Assembly (NCBI RefSeq): GCF_003574315.2
Contig: NZ_AP025739.1
Span: 434,001-498,000 of the forward strand
Origin: Capsulimonas corticalis
GTDB taxonomy: Bacteria; Armatimonadota; Armatimonadia; Armatimonadales; Capsulimonadaceae
Direction of reading: 5' to 3'
Length of the DNA stretch: 64,000 nt
Positions 32,879-42,163 of this stretch are shown piece by piece; positions within the stretch are counted from its first letter, which is position 1, and each line of letters starts with the position of its first letter. Below the pieces are notes generated by a model. It was not told the DNA's origin. It made no database searches and worked only from the letters and a program-made list of their open reading frames with translations. The position numbers were made by a program, and so were the translations under genes.

Positions 32879-34300
32879 TTAGATCTGAATCATCAGGACC
32901 GGAACTGGTTTCTCGCTCTGGACAATCGAAATGCGCGCCACGCGGTATGACCCATCGTCGGTTTCGATGGCCGATTGGAATCCCAGCGCAACCGGGCGGA
33001 CGATCTTCCCGACACGTTCCTGTAGTCGAATTCGCAAATCATATTCTCCGGGCGGGATATCGCCGGGGATGCTCAAGGGATAGTCCTCGACGCAGTCTTC
33101 GTCTGGCCGCCACCGGCGGTTGCCGGAATCGGGGATCACTTCATGGCGCTCGTCGCTGCCGCTGGAGAGAGTGAGGACCAGTTCGAAGATGTGATAGGAT
33201 GGCGCAACGCCCGCGTTGCGCCAGGTAAGTCGAATCTGAGTTGTCTGGCCCGGCGACAGCGTATCCGCAAGCTGGATCGTCTGGACGAAGTACCAGTAGC
33301 CGGAGCGATTGGCCAGGCGAGCCGCAGTGAGCGGGTTATCCTCCAGAAAGACACGGGCGTCGCCATGGTAGCCGATCCATGTGGCGCGCATCAGTTCCAT
33401 GGCGCCTTCCAGCGTAGCCGCGCCGCGCACGGAGCCGTTGGCGCCGGACCATGTCGGGTCGGCGTCTCCCGTACACATCCCGTAGTGCTGAATTTCGAGG
33501 ATCGTCGGCCGATCGCCGGCGACACGCGCGAAGTATTCCGGCGAACGCACGGAGTGGCTGTCGGGATAAACGTCCATATAATAGCGCACAAGGATGCTGT
33601 CGTCCCGAAATGTGATCCCGCTTTCAACGAGGTAGTCGAGCATCAGGCGGCTGTCGTCCGCGGTGACGCCTTCGTACGGAAGATCGTCGGAAACGGCAAG
33701 CAGGGACTTTCGATAATGCCGCTTGTGGATGTCGATGTGCTGCTTCAGGACTTCAAATGGAAGCTGGAGACGGTCGGTGGCGCTGTTGTGTCCCTCGCCC
33801 CATTCGCCGTAACTCCCAATATCCACATATTCCACCCAGGGCTGACCGTCATAATGGGCGGCGAACGCTTCATGAAAGGCGTCAAGCGCCTGAAGAAAGA
33901 CCGGATCGCCATACTCGGGGCGCCAATCCCCCTTGCTGCAAAAGGAATCGATGAAGCGGCCCTGGCATCCGAGTACGCGCACCCATTCCGGCGTGGCGTA
34001 CACGGTCCCGGTTTCCTTGCACGTGATTCGGAAGCTGATCGTATAGCCCTTGGCCACCCACTTGCGGATGACATCGTCGATCAGCGCCCATTGAAAAACG
34101 CCTTGCTCCGGCTCCAGGTCACTCCAGGGAAGACGCAAGTAGAGGTGGTTCAGCCCAGGAAACCGCTCAAGATCCTCATCGCGCTCCGGCATATAATGGG
34201 TTATGCCGTTGTCGAAATAGTGGTGATACCAGCCCTTGTGGGGATTTCGGAGAACCCGATCGGTATCCCAGAATTGAGAAAGGTCCGTTGTCATCATCAT
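32879..34300 (-). CDS. DUF4832-domain protein, glycoside-hydrolase-like barrel
   Basis: About 473 residues. The opening RVLRNPHKGWYHHYFDNG is the signature of DUF4832 proteins, followed by a TIM-barrel-like part (YLRLPWSDLEPEQGVFQWAL; WVEYVDIGSYGEWGEGHN) with Glu residues placed as in beta-galactosidase-like enzymes. A C-terminal beta-sandwich follows (IRLTWRNAGVAPSYHIFEL). No signal peptide is seen. The start at MMMTTDLSQF is chosen because upstream codons lie inside the end of the neighbouring gene. The substrate is unknown. Confidence 0.75.
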   Translation of the reverse strand: MMMTTDLSQFWDTDRVLRNPHKGWYHHYFDNGITHYMPERDEDLERFPGLNHLYLRLPWSDLEPEQGVFQWALIDDVIRKWVAKGYTISFRITCKETGTVYATPEWVRVLGCQGRFIDSFCSKGDWRPEYGDPVFLQALDAFHEAFAAHYDGQPWVEYVDIGSYGEWGEGHNSATDRLQLPFEVLKQHIDIHKRHYRKSLLAVSDDLPYEGVTADDSRLMLDYLVESGITFRDDSILVRYYMDVYPDSHSVRSPEYFARVAGDRPTILEIQHYGMCTGDADPTWSGANGSVRGAATLEGAMELMRATWIGYHGDARVFLEDNPLTAARLANRSGYWYFVQTIQLADTLSPGQTTQIRLTWRNAGVAPSYHIFELVLTLSSGSDERHEVIPDSGNRRWRPDEDCVEDYPLSIPGDIPPGEYDLRIRLQERVGKIVRPVALGFQSAIETDDGSYRVARISIVQSEKPVPVLMIQI

Positions 34301-34346
34301 GCTGTATGCTTGCCTCTGAAAAGATCCGCCCCGAAGCGCCCGGCTT

Positions 34347-36074
34347 TCATGGAGTGGGAGTGACTGTGACTTCATTGGAATTGGCGAGTTCATTGCCGCT
34401 TCCATCCAGCGCCGCCACCGTAAAGTAATAAGCAGTCCCCGCCGTCAATCCCGTGTTCGTATAACTGGTGCTTCCCCAGCCCGTCACTACCCAGGAGTAA
34501 CCGGAACCGCTGGTCGCACTGCGCTTGACGCGATAGCTCGACGCTCCCGAATACGCGCTCCACGATAAGGCGGCCTGATGGCTGCCCGCCGTTCCTGTCA
34601 GCGTAATGGCGTTCCCGGCGCCTGGCGCAACGGGAGTGGTTTTGACCTCGTTGGAGTTGGCCAGTTCGTTGCCGCTGGCGTCGAGCGCGGCGACGACGTA
34701 GTAGTAGCTTACGCCGTTGGTCAATCCGGTGTTGGTGTAGCTCGTGCTGCCCCAGCCGGTCACGACCCAGGAGTAGCCCGAGCCGCTCGTCGCGCTGCGC
34801 TTGACTCGGTAGCTGGAGACGCCTGAGTATGCGTTCCAGGTGAGAGACACTTGAGCATTGCCGACTGTGCCGGACAGGGTAATGGAGTTACCGCCGCCGC
34901 CTCCACCACCCGTTCCGCTCCATCCCATGACGCCGCTAATCCAAGGCGTGATGGCGTTCGCCATCACGATGTGGTCTGCGGCGCGGGGGTGCCCGCCGTG
35001 ACCGGTACCGGCGAATGTCTTGGTATAGACGTTAGTTCCCGCGACCGCATTGAACGTGTCGTTGTACCATGTGTACTGGTTCTGGCCAGGCGTCGTGGCG
35101 TCGTCGATGCTTGTGTTGATGCAGAAAATCTTGACGCCGGGATACTTGCCCTGTAACCCGGAGATCAGGTTCTTATAGGCCGCGATGAACGTGGCCTCGC
35201 TGACGCCGCGATAGATATCGTTGTGGCCGATCCCAATGACGATCGCCTGGGGGCGCCATTTTGTGAAGTCCCATTCGGAAACCGTGGAGGGGTCCGTGCT
35301 AAACGAATCCCAGCGCGATTTATGCCAGTAGTTCGTGAGGGTCGCCGAATCATTGGTGCTTGGCAGGAAGCTGGAACAAAGTCCCGCGCCGCCATGCGAC
35401 ACGAAACGCGCCTCCGCATTGAGGCTGCGCGCCGTGATGGCGCCAAATGTATCGTAGTTGTTCTGTGAATACTGACCATCGTCGCTCGTGTTGGGATTGG
35501 AGTTCGTCGCATCGATCGATCCGCCGGAAGTCACCGAGTCGCCGTAGTACTCAATGCGGCGTGACGATGGGGCATCCGGCGCCAGCAATGTTCCTCCCGT
35601 ATCGAGCTTGATATTGTTGATCCAGCACGGATATTCCGTATCGCTTGTCCGGTAGAGCAGGAGCGTATGCGCGGCGCTCGAATTCAGCCCCGTGGCGATG
35701 GCGACATCCTGTCCGTTGCCGGCGTTCAGGCCGATCAGCGCGGGCACGGAGAGTTTCACCCCGTCAAGGAAGCAGGCATAGTCAACTGTATAGCCCCAGT
35801 TATCCTGGAAGTTGCCGGAGATCGTCGCGCTGCCCGTGAACTTGATCGTAACGGTCTGACCTGTCCAGGCCATCGCGCCGAGATTCTCCATACGCCCGTT
35901 GTAGTAGATGTGCGAGTCCGTTCCACTGAAAGTCGCCTGCGCCTGCGCGCACGCCGCCATTCCCGCGATCCCCGCCAATACGGCGATACTTGCGGCCGCC
36001 GCGCGGCCCAAAGCGCGGATACGCCGCGTTGGAATATTTGCGTTGGCGCGCAGGGAATTTGTGATCTTGAACAT
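34347..36074 (-). CDS. Secreted CE2-like SGNH esterase with two Fn3 domains
   Basis: A 575-residue protein: signal peptide (to about residue 48), N-terminal jelly-roll (YNGRMENLGAMAWTGQ) and SGNH hydrolase with GDSVTSGGS (nucleophile Ser), GIGHNDI and a late His in GHGGHPRAADH, the carbohydrate esterase 2 layout that deacetylates xylan or glucomannan. Two C-terminal Fn3 domains follow. The start at MFKITNSLR (36074) is used because the longer frame reads through a region upstream of the signal peptide. It follows the GH74-like gene by 40 nt and is probably in its operon. Confidence 0.82.
   Translation of the reverse strand: MFKITNSLRANANIPTRRIRALGRAAAASIAVLAGIAGMAACAQAQATFSGTDSHIYYNGRMENLGAMAWTGQTVTIKFTGSATISGNFQDNWGYTVDYACFLDGVKLSVPALIGLNAGNGQDVAIATGLNSSAAHTLLLYRTSDTEYPCWINNIKLDTGGTLLAPDAPSSRRIEYYGDSVTSGGSIDATNSNPNTSDDGQYSQNNYDTFGAITARSLNAEARFVSHGGAGLCSSFLPSTNDSATLTNYWHKSRWDSFSTDPSTVSEWDFTKWRPQAIVIGIGHNDIYRGVSEATFIAAYKNLISGLQGKYPGVKIFCINTSIDDATTPGQNQYTWYNDTFNAVAGTNVYTKTFAGTGHGGHPRAADHIVMANAITPWISGVMGWSGTGGGGGGGNSITLSGTVGNAQVSLTWNAYSGVSSYRVKRSATSGSGYSWVVTGWGSTSYTNTGLTNGVSYYYVVAALDASGNELANSNEVKTTPVAPGAGNAITLTGTAGSHQAALSWSAYSGASSYRVKRSATSGSGYSWVVTGWGSTSYTNTGLTAGTAYYFTVAALDGSGNELANSNEVTVTPTP
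34361..34590 (-). repeat. Fn3-coding DNA repeat, copy A
   Basis: About 230 bp encoding the last Fn3 domain of the esterase. It is nearly identical to 36122-36357 at the end of the GH74-like gene; a third, more diverged copy lies at about 34640-34870. This indicates recent domain duplication or gene conversion. Confidence 0.8.
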
Positions 36075-36114
36075 ATCGTCTCTTTCTCTTCTCCTGGTCG
36101 AAAAAATCGCGGCT

Positions 36115-39060
36115 TTACGGAGTGGGAGTGACTTTGACCTCGTTGGAATTGGCGAGTTCATTGCCGCTTCCGTCAAGCGCCGCCACCGTAAAGTAATAAG
36201 CAGTCCCCGCCGTCAATCCCGTGTTCGTATAACTGGTGCTTCCCCAGCCCGTCACCACCCATGAGTAACCGGAACCGCTGGTCGCGCTGCGCTTAACGCG
36301 ATAGCTCGACGCTCCCGAATACGCGCTCCACGATAAGGCGGCCTGATGGCTGCCTGCCGCGCCGGAAAGGGTGATTGTCCCGCCCGCACTGGCGAAGGTG
36401 ATGGAATTGAGGTTGAAGTTGGCGGCGTCCTCGACAAGGGTCAGGACTTGCGCGCCTGCGGGAAGCGTCACGTTTGCCGTGACATTCGTGAAGGTTTGCC
36501 ATGCGCCGGTGTTGGGAACGTTCACGGCTCCGGAGAGGTTCGTTCCGCTAGCGTTCTGCAGATGGAACGCTCCGGTTTGACCGGTCGTGGACGCTACACG
36601 GAAAGTGACCGTATACGCACCCGCCGCGGCGACGTTGACCGTGTACTTGAGGTATTCCCCGGCGGCAGTCCAGCCGACGTTGTAACCGCCGCCCGTATCG
36701 GTTGTGGCTTCGATGTCCACGCCGTCGTTGCGGTATGCGCCGCCGTTGTTTGCGCTGTCCGTATCATGGTAAGCTACGCCTTCGCCGCCATTGTCGTAGT
36801 CCTCGGCCTGCAGGACGCCGGGAATGTTATGCGGGCCGTTATAGACCGATTCCCCGCCGACGGGAGCGGGATATTTCCAGACGCCATAGCATTCGCCGAA
36901 CGCCCATAGCTCGCGGGTGCTCGGGTTGACGCGGACGCAGTACGCCTCATGACCGCCGTCCAGACCGGTTCCGCCGACCTGTTTGGTGAGATTTGTCCAC
37001 GTCGCCCCCGCATTCGTGGACTTGGCGACGGCCAAGTTGGTGCAATAAAGGTCGGCGTGGTTGCCGATGTACATGATATTGGGATCGACGGGATCGACAC
37101 AGACCGTCGCCACGCGTCCATAGCTGTTATTGTTGTCCGCGGGGAGACTGCCGGTGATGTCGCTTTCGGTCGTTCCGTCCCACGTTCGCAGTTCGCGAAG
37201 ATCGTCGGCGACATACACGCGGCCGTTCTTCCAGTTATAGGCGATATCACGGATAAAACTATCGTTAAACTGATGGACGAATTGCCATGTGGCGCCATGA
37301 TCCGTGGATTTGATCACGGTATTGCCGCTGGCGCCGTACAGCGCGTGATCGCCGTTAGGATCCCCATTGTAGGTGAAGACGCCATCGCACCAGGCGACGT
37401 TGTTGATATAGACGCTTCCATGCCATGTCGCGCCTTTGTCGGATGTTCGGAAGTGACCGTAGTAGGCCATGCTGGAGTTGGAGGGATCGGGCGTGACGAC
37501 TTTGAAGTTGCCGCCGCTGACCACACAGGGATTGTTGCTGTCGTCGGCGTTGGGAGCGTTCAGCCAATCGTTGTAAGTCACGCCGCCATCCGTCGTGCGT
37601 CGAATGGTCGTGTCCCCATTCCATGCCTGTGCGTCTCCGGCAATCATGATGCTGGAATCGAACGCATAGCCTCCATACTGATAGCCTCCCCATCCCGGAC
37701 TGTTGTCCGTGGAGTTGTTCGTCTGGTGCGGATCTAGATATTGCCAGGTGTCGCCACCGTTGGTCGTGACCGCCGACTCGTAATCCTGCGACGTCACCAT
37801 CAGCAGGTTGGCGTTGAACGGGTTGAAGTTGTAGATCGTATCGCATGTGAACGCTGTATAGCCATTGTTGCAATACGAGAAGTTCGATCCGCCATCCGTG
37901 CTTTTAAAAACCTGGTCGTCGGCATTGTCCCAGATTGTGCCGGCGACGGTCGGGTGAAAGCAGCTTGTCTGGGTGCGAGCGATCATATCGACATTGCGGA
38001 AGGCATTGGTCTTGCTGGCGCTGGGCGCCACCCAGTTGTTGCCGCCGTCAGTCGAGTAATAATGCGGGTGCTGCGCCCAGTATCCGGTATCGTGGCAGAG
38101 GGAGAGGTAATTGGCGTTGGCGGGGCTCGCCTCAATGCGGAACCAGCCGGGACCGCCATTCCATGCAGATGTCGGCAGCCCCCCGCCGCCTTTCTTGGTC
38201 CAGGTACCGCCGCCGTCGGTCGAGAGTTCGATGTCGAAGCTTCGAACGGTATAGATCCAATTCGGCTGATTGGAGGAGACAGCGACCCCGAAGATCTGGC
38301 CGGTCTGAATTTTTGTGAATGCGCCGCCCGAGTATTTGTACAGCCCGTCGCTGGCGCCCACATAGAGCGCGCCATTGAGCGGGCTGACCGCAAGGTAGGA
38401 ACCCGCGTAGCTTGTGGTAAGGTGGGTCCAGCTCACTCCGTTATTCGTGGACTTCCAGATGCCCTGATCACCGCTGGCGATATTCGTGGACGTACACCAG
38501 TAAACGGTTTGCGTTGCTCCCCCGGAAACGCTCGTTGGATCAAAGACCAGAATGCGTGCGCCCCGGCCTCCGGACACACTGTCGAGATCGTTGTCTTTGG
38601 GCAGAACGTTCGTCCAGGAATTGCCCTGATCGGCAGAACGCCAGACGCCGTGGAAGCCAAAGCGCGACCCTCCGTTCGCGCCGATCGAGAGCATCACGTT
38701 GCTGTTTGCAGGATCGATGGCGACATAAGCGCTGCCGCGTGGTTTGTAGCCCACATCGATCGGCTGCCATTGTGCGCCGGAGTTCGTGCTTCGGTAGAGG
38801 CCGCCGACATCGGTGCCGAAAATCAGGACGCTGCCGGTGCTGTCCGACGCGATATTGGTGATCACCTGACAGCCTTCCCCGCCCGGTTGCCCATTCGCTT
38901 TCGCGGCGGCATTGCGCAATGGAACCTGCACCCACTGCGCCATCACTCCTTGCGCGCACAGGAAGGAAATCGCCGCAGCGGCGAGGGCGCCGCGGACGGA
39001 GCGCGCGGCTTGGCCCCATTGCGAACGCCTTGTGTTGAGAAATCGTTCTTCTTCGATCAT
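36115..39060 (-). CDS. Secreted GH74-like (xyloglucanase-type) protein with CBM6 and Fn3
   Basis: A 981-residue protein: signal peptide, then a long beta-propeller region with many BNR/Asp-box-like units (SVLIFGTDVGGLYRSTNSGA; GVWRSADQGNSWTNVLP; YYSTDGGNNW; VAKSTNAGATWTNLT), as in GH74 endo-xyloglucanases. A CBM6 follows at about 755-885 (PGVLQAEDYDNGGEGVAYHD; WTAAGEYLKYTVNV), then Fn3. AAGGAGACAATCG precedes the ATG. The catalytic Asp pair was not assigned. It begins the operon with the esterase and possibly DUF4832, likely for hemicellulose breakdown. Confidence 0.82.
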   Translation of the reverse strand: MIEEERFLNTRRSQWGQAARSVRGALAAAAISFLCAQGVMAQWVQVPLRNAAAKANGQPGGEGCQVITNIASDSTGSVLIFGTDVGGLYRSTNSGAQWQPIDVGYKPRGSAYVAIDPANSNVMLSIGANGGSRFGFHGVWRSADQGNSWTNVLPKDNDLDSVSGGRGARILVFDPTSVSGGATQTVYWCTSTNIASGDQGIWKSTNNGVSWTHLTTSYAGSYLAVSPLNGALYVGASDGLYKYSGGAFTKIQTGQIFGVAVSSNQPNWIYTVRSFDIELSTDGGGTWTKKGGGGLPTSAWNGGPGWFRIEASPANANYLSLCHDTGYWAQHPHYYSTDGGNNWVAPSASKTNAFRNVDMIARTQTSCFHPTVAGTIWDNADDQVFKSTDGGSNFSYCNNGYTAFTCDTIYNFNPFNANLLMVTSQDYESAVTTNGGDTWQYLDPHQTNNSTDNSPGWGGYQYGGYAFDSSIMIAGDAQAWNGDTTIRRTTDGGVTYNDWLNAPNADDSNNPCVVSGGNFKVVTPDPSNSSMAYYGHFRTSDKGATWHGSVYINNVAWCDGVFTYNGDPNGDHALYGASGNTVIKSTDHGATWQFVHQFNDSFIRDIAYNWKNGRVYVADDLRELRTWDGTTESDITGSLPADNNNSYGRVATVCVDPVDPNIMYIGNHADLYCTNLAVAKSTNAGATWTNLTKQVGGTGLDGGHEAYCVRVNPSTRELWAFGECYGVWKYPAPVGGESVYNGPHNIPGVLQAEDYDNGGEGVAYHDTDSANNGGAYRNDGVDIEATTDTGGGYNVGWTAAGEYLKYTVNVAAAGAYTVTFRVASTTGQTGAFHLQNASGTNLSGAVNVPNTGAWQTFTNVTANVTLPAGAQVLTLVEDAANFNLNSITFASAGGTITLSGAAGSHQAALSWSAYSGASSYRVKRSATSGSGYSWVVTGWGSTSYTNTGLTAGTAYYFTVAALDGSGNELANSNEVKVTPTP
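36122..36357 (-). repeat. Fn3-coding DNA repeat, copy B
   Basis: Nearly identical to 34361-34590; it encodes the terminal Fn3 domain of the GH74-like protein. Confidence 0.8.
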
Positions 39061-39080
39061 CGATTGTCTCCTTAAGATAG

Positions 39081-39096
39081 GCCGTATCTATACGGC
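39081..39096 (-). promoter_or_regulatory. Palindrome in the leader of the GH74-like operon
   Basis: GCCGTAT-CT-ATACGGC has 7-bp arms and lies 21 nt before the ATG. It could be a repressor operator of LacI or GntR type, or a small leader hairpin. Confidence 0.4.
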
Positions 39097-39201
39097 AATT
39101 GCAGCTAATAATACTAATTTGTGGAACAGGACAACCCGATTGTAGACCTTTGCTGTCGAGGGCCCATCGGGAATCCTGCGTTTCCCGATGAGCGCCGCTT
39201 G

Positions 39202-39471
39202 TTACTTTGGACCGGAAGCAGCCGAAGCGCCCGGGTTGTCCGCCCGCTTCCCCGGCGCCACGTTGCTGGCCTGCTGCTGCGCGTTCAGTTTGGCCAGCAT
39301 CTCGGGGGTCGGATGCTTGTACTTCTCCCACTGCTCACGCGTGGCCTGATCTTCCGTCTTCTTCGCCCCGCAGCCACAGACGCAAAGAGCGCAGCAGGCA
39401 AGAAGAACAGCAGTCGGGAGTATGCTTTTGCCCATTCGTTTGACGATACCGATCATAAACATACCCTTCAT
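39202..39471 (-). CDS. Small lipoprotein paired with a pseudopilin
   Basis: An 89-residue protein. The hydrophobic signal (ILPTAVLLACCALCVCGC) ends in a lipobox Cys near residue 34. The mature part is charged with TREQWEKYKHPTPEMLAKL. It starts 11 nt after the stop of the pseudopilin gene, so it is in the same operon. AAAGGG lies 9 nt before the ATG. The same pseudopilin-lipoprotein pairing occurs at 43334-44390. Function unknown. Confidence 0.65.
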   Translation of the reverse strand: MKGMFMIGIVKRMGKSILPTAVLLACCALCVCGCGAKKTEDQATREQWEKYKHPTPEMLAKLNAQQQASNVAPGKRADNPGASAASGPK

Positions 39472-39482
39472 AAACGCACCCT

Positions 39483-40271
39483 TTAATTACGCGCCGCGTT
39501 CCACATATTATGATCCGGATCACCCGCGCGGTCCGGGTCGGTCTGGATCGGCAGCAACGATTTGACATGTCCGTCACAGAATGCAAAGTTCGCCCGACCG
39601 GTATGCGCGGCCGTAACAGCCCCATTCGGTCCGAAGGGATAGTTGCCGGTCGCTTTTCCGTCGGGGATTTCCCCGAAGCCCAGGAAACCGTCCTGCCAGG
39701 ATTGCCCGATAAAAGAAGCGGAAGCAAAAATGCCGTCCCCTTTCTGAGCGCTGTTGTGGGCGACGGATTCGGCATTGTGAGCTTCCGCAATCAGGATCGT
39801 GTCCGCCGGTCGATTGATCGATGCGAGCGAGGGGGTAACCAGAGGGGTTGCTCCCGTGGCCCAGTCCCCCCCGGGAGACATGGGACCACAGGTGGCGAAC
39901 CCGGAATCGCACAAGAAGGTGTTGACGTGATAAGACTTAGCAGGCACGCCGTTGCCTGTCACGGCGGCGCTGTCGTCAGGGCATCGGAACACGTTATAGC
40001 TCTTCACGTACGGCTGCGTGGTGTAAGCCCATGTCCACCACCATCCCCATCCGCCCCCGTCATCTTTCTCATTGGCCAGCGGAAACTTCTCGTCATAATC
40101 CTGAGCGTACTGAATGAGCCCCAGAGAGAGCTGCTTCATGTTGCTGGCGCAGCTAATTTGCCGGGCCTTTTCCCGCGCTTTCGCGAAGACAGGGAAAAGG
40201 ATCGCAGCAAGAATAGCAATTATTGCAATAACAACGAGAAGTTCGATCAGCGTAAAACCAGTTTTTTTCAC
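39483..40271 (-). CDS. Pseudopilin-like secreted protein, H-X9-DG type, LacI-regulated
   Basis: A 262-residue protein from GTG 40271, which has GGAGG 6 nt upstream and gives the short n-region usual for prepilins ([20 protein letters not shown]). Block [22 protein letters not shown]9-DG as [18 protein letters not shown]. Promoter and a 35-bp palindromic operator lie 110-190 nt upstream. A LacI-family gene precedes it on the same strand, and a small lipoprotein gene follows. Confidence 0.9.
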   Translation of the reverse strand: MKKTGFTLIELLVVIAIIAILAAILFPVFAKAREKARQISCASNMKQLSLGLIQYAQDYDEKFPLANEKDDGGGWGWWWTWAYTTQPYVKSYNVFRCPDDSAAVTGNGVPAKSYHVNTFLCDSGFATCGPMSPGGDWATGATPLVTPSLASINRPADTILIAEAHNAESVAHNSAQKGDGIFASASFIGQSWQDGFLGFGEIPDGKATGNYPFGPNGAVTAAHTGRANFAFCDGHVKSLLPIQTDPDRAGDPDHNMWNAARN

Positions 40272-40383
40272 TCTTGCCTCCAATTTGCTTGGGTGAATCG
40301 GACAATCCGAATGATGGATCAATGCGTAAACGGAGCGCCGGCGAAGTCTGCGCCGCATCGATCTTTATGGGTATTCGCCTCTA

Positions 40384-40418
40384 TGGAACCGTTACCATGA
40401 ATCATGGTAACGGTTCCA
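40384..40418 (-). promoter_or_regulatory. Palindromic operator of the pseudopilin operon
   Basis: A perfect inverted repeat of 17-bp arms around one A (TGGAACCGTTACCATGA / TCATGGTAACGGTTCCA). It spans about +5 to +39 of the predicted transcript, a repressor position. GGTAACGGTTCC resembles LacI-family sites; the adjacent LacI gene is the likely binder. Confidence 0.82.
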
Positions 40419-40429
40419 CAACGTGAGTC

Positions 40430-40458
40430 ATGATAACACAGCCCTGTTTTCCTGTCAA
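40430..40458 (-). promoter_or_regulatory. Promoter of the pseudopilin-lipoprotein operon
   Basis: Minus-strand TTGACA and TATCAT are 17 nt apart, just upstream of the palindromic operator. Confidence 0.85.
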
Positions 40459-40534
40459 GATATCTTTTGGAGAATTTGCGCCGTCCTTGCCAAAGCGGCG
40501 GTCCGCCGCTTTTTCGCGGCGGTCTGGCCTGCCG

Positions 40535-41563
40535 TCACACCGCGCGCACCGAGCCGCGTTCGATCAGCTTGACCGGCAGTAACTCCCGGTGGTCCCGTCC
40601 CACTTCCCCCCGGACCATCTTATGGACAATCCGCATGGATTGGGAGCCAACCTGGTCCAAAGGCTGCCAGATCGTGGTCAGTCCCGGCCCCGTGATGGCG
40701 TCTTCCGGCAGGTCGTTCACACCGATGAACGAGAGGTCGTCGGGGACTTTGAGCCCGCGCTCCTGCATGTACCGAATTCCATCGACCGCGGATTCATCCT
40801 CCATGCAGAATAGCGCCGTCGGGCGAACCTGCGGGTCCATTTCCAGGAAGTGTTCGAAGCGTTTCCAGCTTCGATCCTTGCTGGTAAGGATTGGGGACAC
40901 ATAATCCTCGCGAAAGCCGACCCCCCAATCCTCAAGCGCCTGCCGATATCCCCGAAAGCGATTCAAGCTCCAATTGTAATGCTCGTAGCCAGTGACCATG
41001 GTGACGAATCCGATGCGGCGATGTCCGTGCTCCAGCAAGTACTGCGTCGCCATCCGTCCGACGGCGACGTTGTCGATATCGACACTTGCGACGCGCTTGT
41101 CTTCCGACATATCGCTCACCATCACGAAGGGAAATCCAGAACGCAGGAGCACCGGCGTCAGGTCGTTTTCCCGGGGCATTCCAAAGAGCAGCAGCCCGTC
41201 ACAGCGTCGATCCAGCAGACTTGAGAAGCTGTTTGGAACATTCGACCACACATCGTTAGAGCACAGCAGTACACTCTGATGCAATTCATTTGCCGCCGCC
41301 GCGACGCCGTTGAGCGTAGGAGCAAAGTAGTTATTAGCGCCCCAAATTACCAAAACCCCTTCTGGAAATACAATCCCAATCACATTCATTTGCGAACGCG
41401 AAAGGTTACGCGCCAGCGCGCTGGGGTAGTAATTAAGATCGCGCATGCACTGAAGGATCCGCTCGCGCGTCACGGGGTCCACGCGGGGATGGTTGTTTAT
41501 CACACGCGAAACCGTCGTGACGCCCACGTTCGCGGTACGGGCAATATCCTTAATCGTGATCAA
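40535..41563 (-). CDS. LacI-family transcriptional regulator
   Basis: A 342-residue protein. The LacI helix-turn-helix is TIKDIARTANVGVTTVSRVI and the hinge region SALARNLSRSQ. The sugar-binding core includes RCDGLLLFGMPRENDLT and DLSFIGVNDLPEDAITGPGL. It ends 177 nt before the strong palindromic operator of the pseudopilin operon on the same strand. The inducer is unknown. Promoter TTGACG-N18-TATGAT at 41600-41629. Confidence 0.93.
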   Translation of the reverse strand: MITIKDIARTANVGVTTVSRVINNHPRVDPVTRERILQCMRDLNYYPSALARNLSRSQMNVIGIVFPEGVLVIWGANNYFAPTLNGVAAAANELHQSVLLCSNDVWSNVPNSFSSLLDRRCDGLLLFGMPRENDLTPVLLRSGFPFVMVSDMSEDKRVASVDIDNVAVGRMATQYLLEHGHRRIGFVTMVTGYEHYNWSLNRFRGYRQALEDWGVGFREDYVSPILTSKDRSWKRFEHFLEMDPQVRPTALFCMEDESAVDGIRYMQERGLKVPDDLSFIGVNDLPEDAITGPGLTTIWQPLDQVGSQSMRIVHKMVRGEVGRDHRELLPVKLIERGSVRAV

Positions 41564-41599
41564 AATCGATGCTCCCGGCGATCATATGGCGCCGTTTCC

Positions 41600-41629
41600 A
41601 TCATACCAAAGGCAAGGAGCAATCGTCAA
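41600..41629 (-). promoter_or_regulatory. Promoter of the LacI-family gene at 40535
   Basis: Minus-strand TTGACG and TATGAT are 18 nt apart, about 35 nt before the start codon. Confidence 0.65.
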
Positions 41630-41784
41630 TTGTCCATTCTCGACATTGCAGGTTCAGGAAAAAGCCGGCTGCCGGTCGTTCGCATCGCTTGGCGAGCATG
41701 ACATGGCGCCGAAAGCTCGTAACGCCGAACGCGCTTCTTCCGTATTCTTAAAGAGAAACGACGCGATCAAATAAGGACATCAAT

Positions 41785-42153
41785 GTGGCGACCAGTCAGA
41801 AGGAAATCGGTGAGTTGATTCGGGCAAGACGCGAACAGCTCAATCTCAGTCAGCAGGATGTTTCGAACGGGCTGGAAATGTCGCGGGGCAATTACTCTCG
41901 CCTGGAGTCGGGGCAAACGGCGGTGTCGGCGGCGGATCTGACGGAGATCGCCGCAATTTTGGAAATTCGCGCATGCTATCTGCTGGGCGAAGATACGGAC
42001 GACCACGCCTGCACGCATAACGACGACATCGTACGGCTCTATCGCGGCATACGCGCCGACATGCAGCCGGCGGCGCGGGCGATGATGCAGAGCTTGTACG
42101 ATCAGTTTCGACGCGAGGAGTCCGGTGAGGATACAAGCGGCTTGTGTCCCTAA
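41785..42153 (+). CDS. XRE-family (Cro/CI-type) regulator
   Basis: A 122-residue protein with a helix-turn-helix at about 8-65 (IGELIRARREQLNLSQQDVS; NGLEMSRGNYSRLESGQTAV). The remaining C-terminal helix probably forms dimers. The GTG start has AAGGA 7 nt upstream; an ATG two bases earlier is in another frame. Its target is unknown. Confidence 0.88.
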   Translation: MATSQKEIGELIRARREQLNLSQQDVSNGLEMSRGNYSRLESGQTAVSAADLTEIAAILEIRACYLLGEDTDDHACTHNDDIVRLYRGIRADMQPAARAMMQSLYDQFRREESGEDTSGLCP

Positions 42154-42163
42154 CTTCGCCAGC

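Noticed and set aside
34300-34405. Upstream extension of the DUF4832 protein (MEAAMNSPIP...)
   Set aside because: The same peptide appears before the esterase because it is the Fn3 end of the neighbouring gene read in another frame; the true starts lie further in.
37741-39075. Plus-strand frame of 444 codons opposite the GH74-like gene
   Set aside because: Antisense to Asp-box repeats and CBM6; no independent support.
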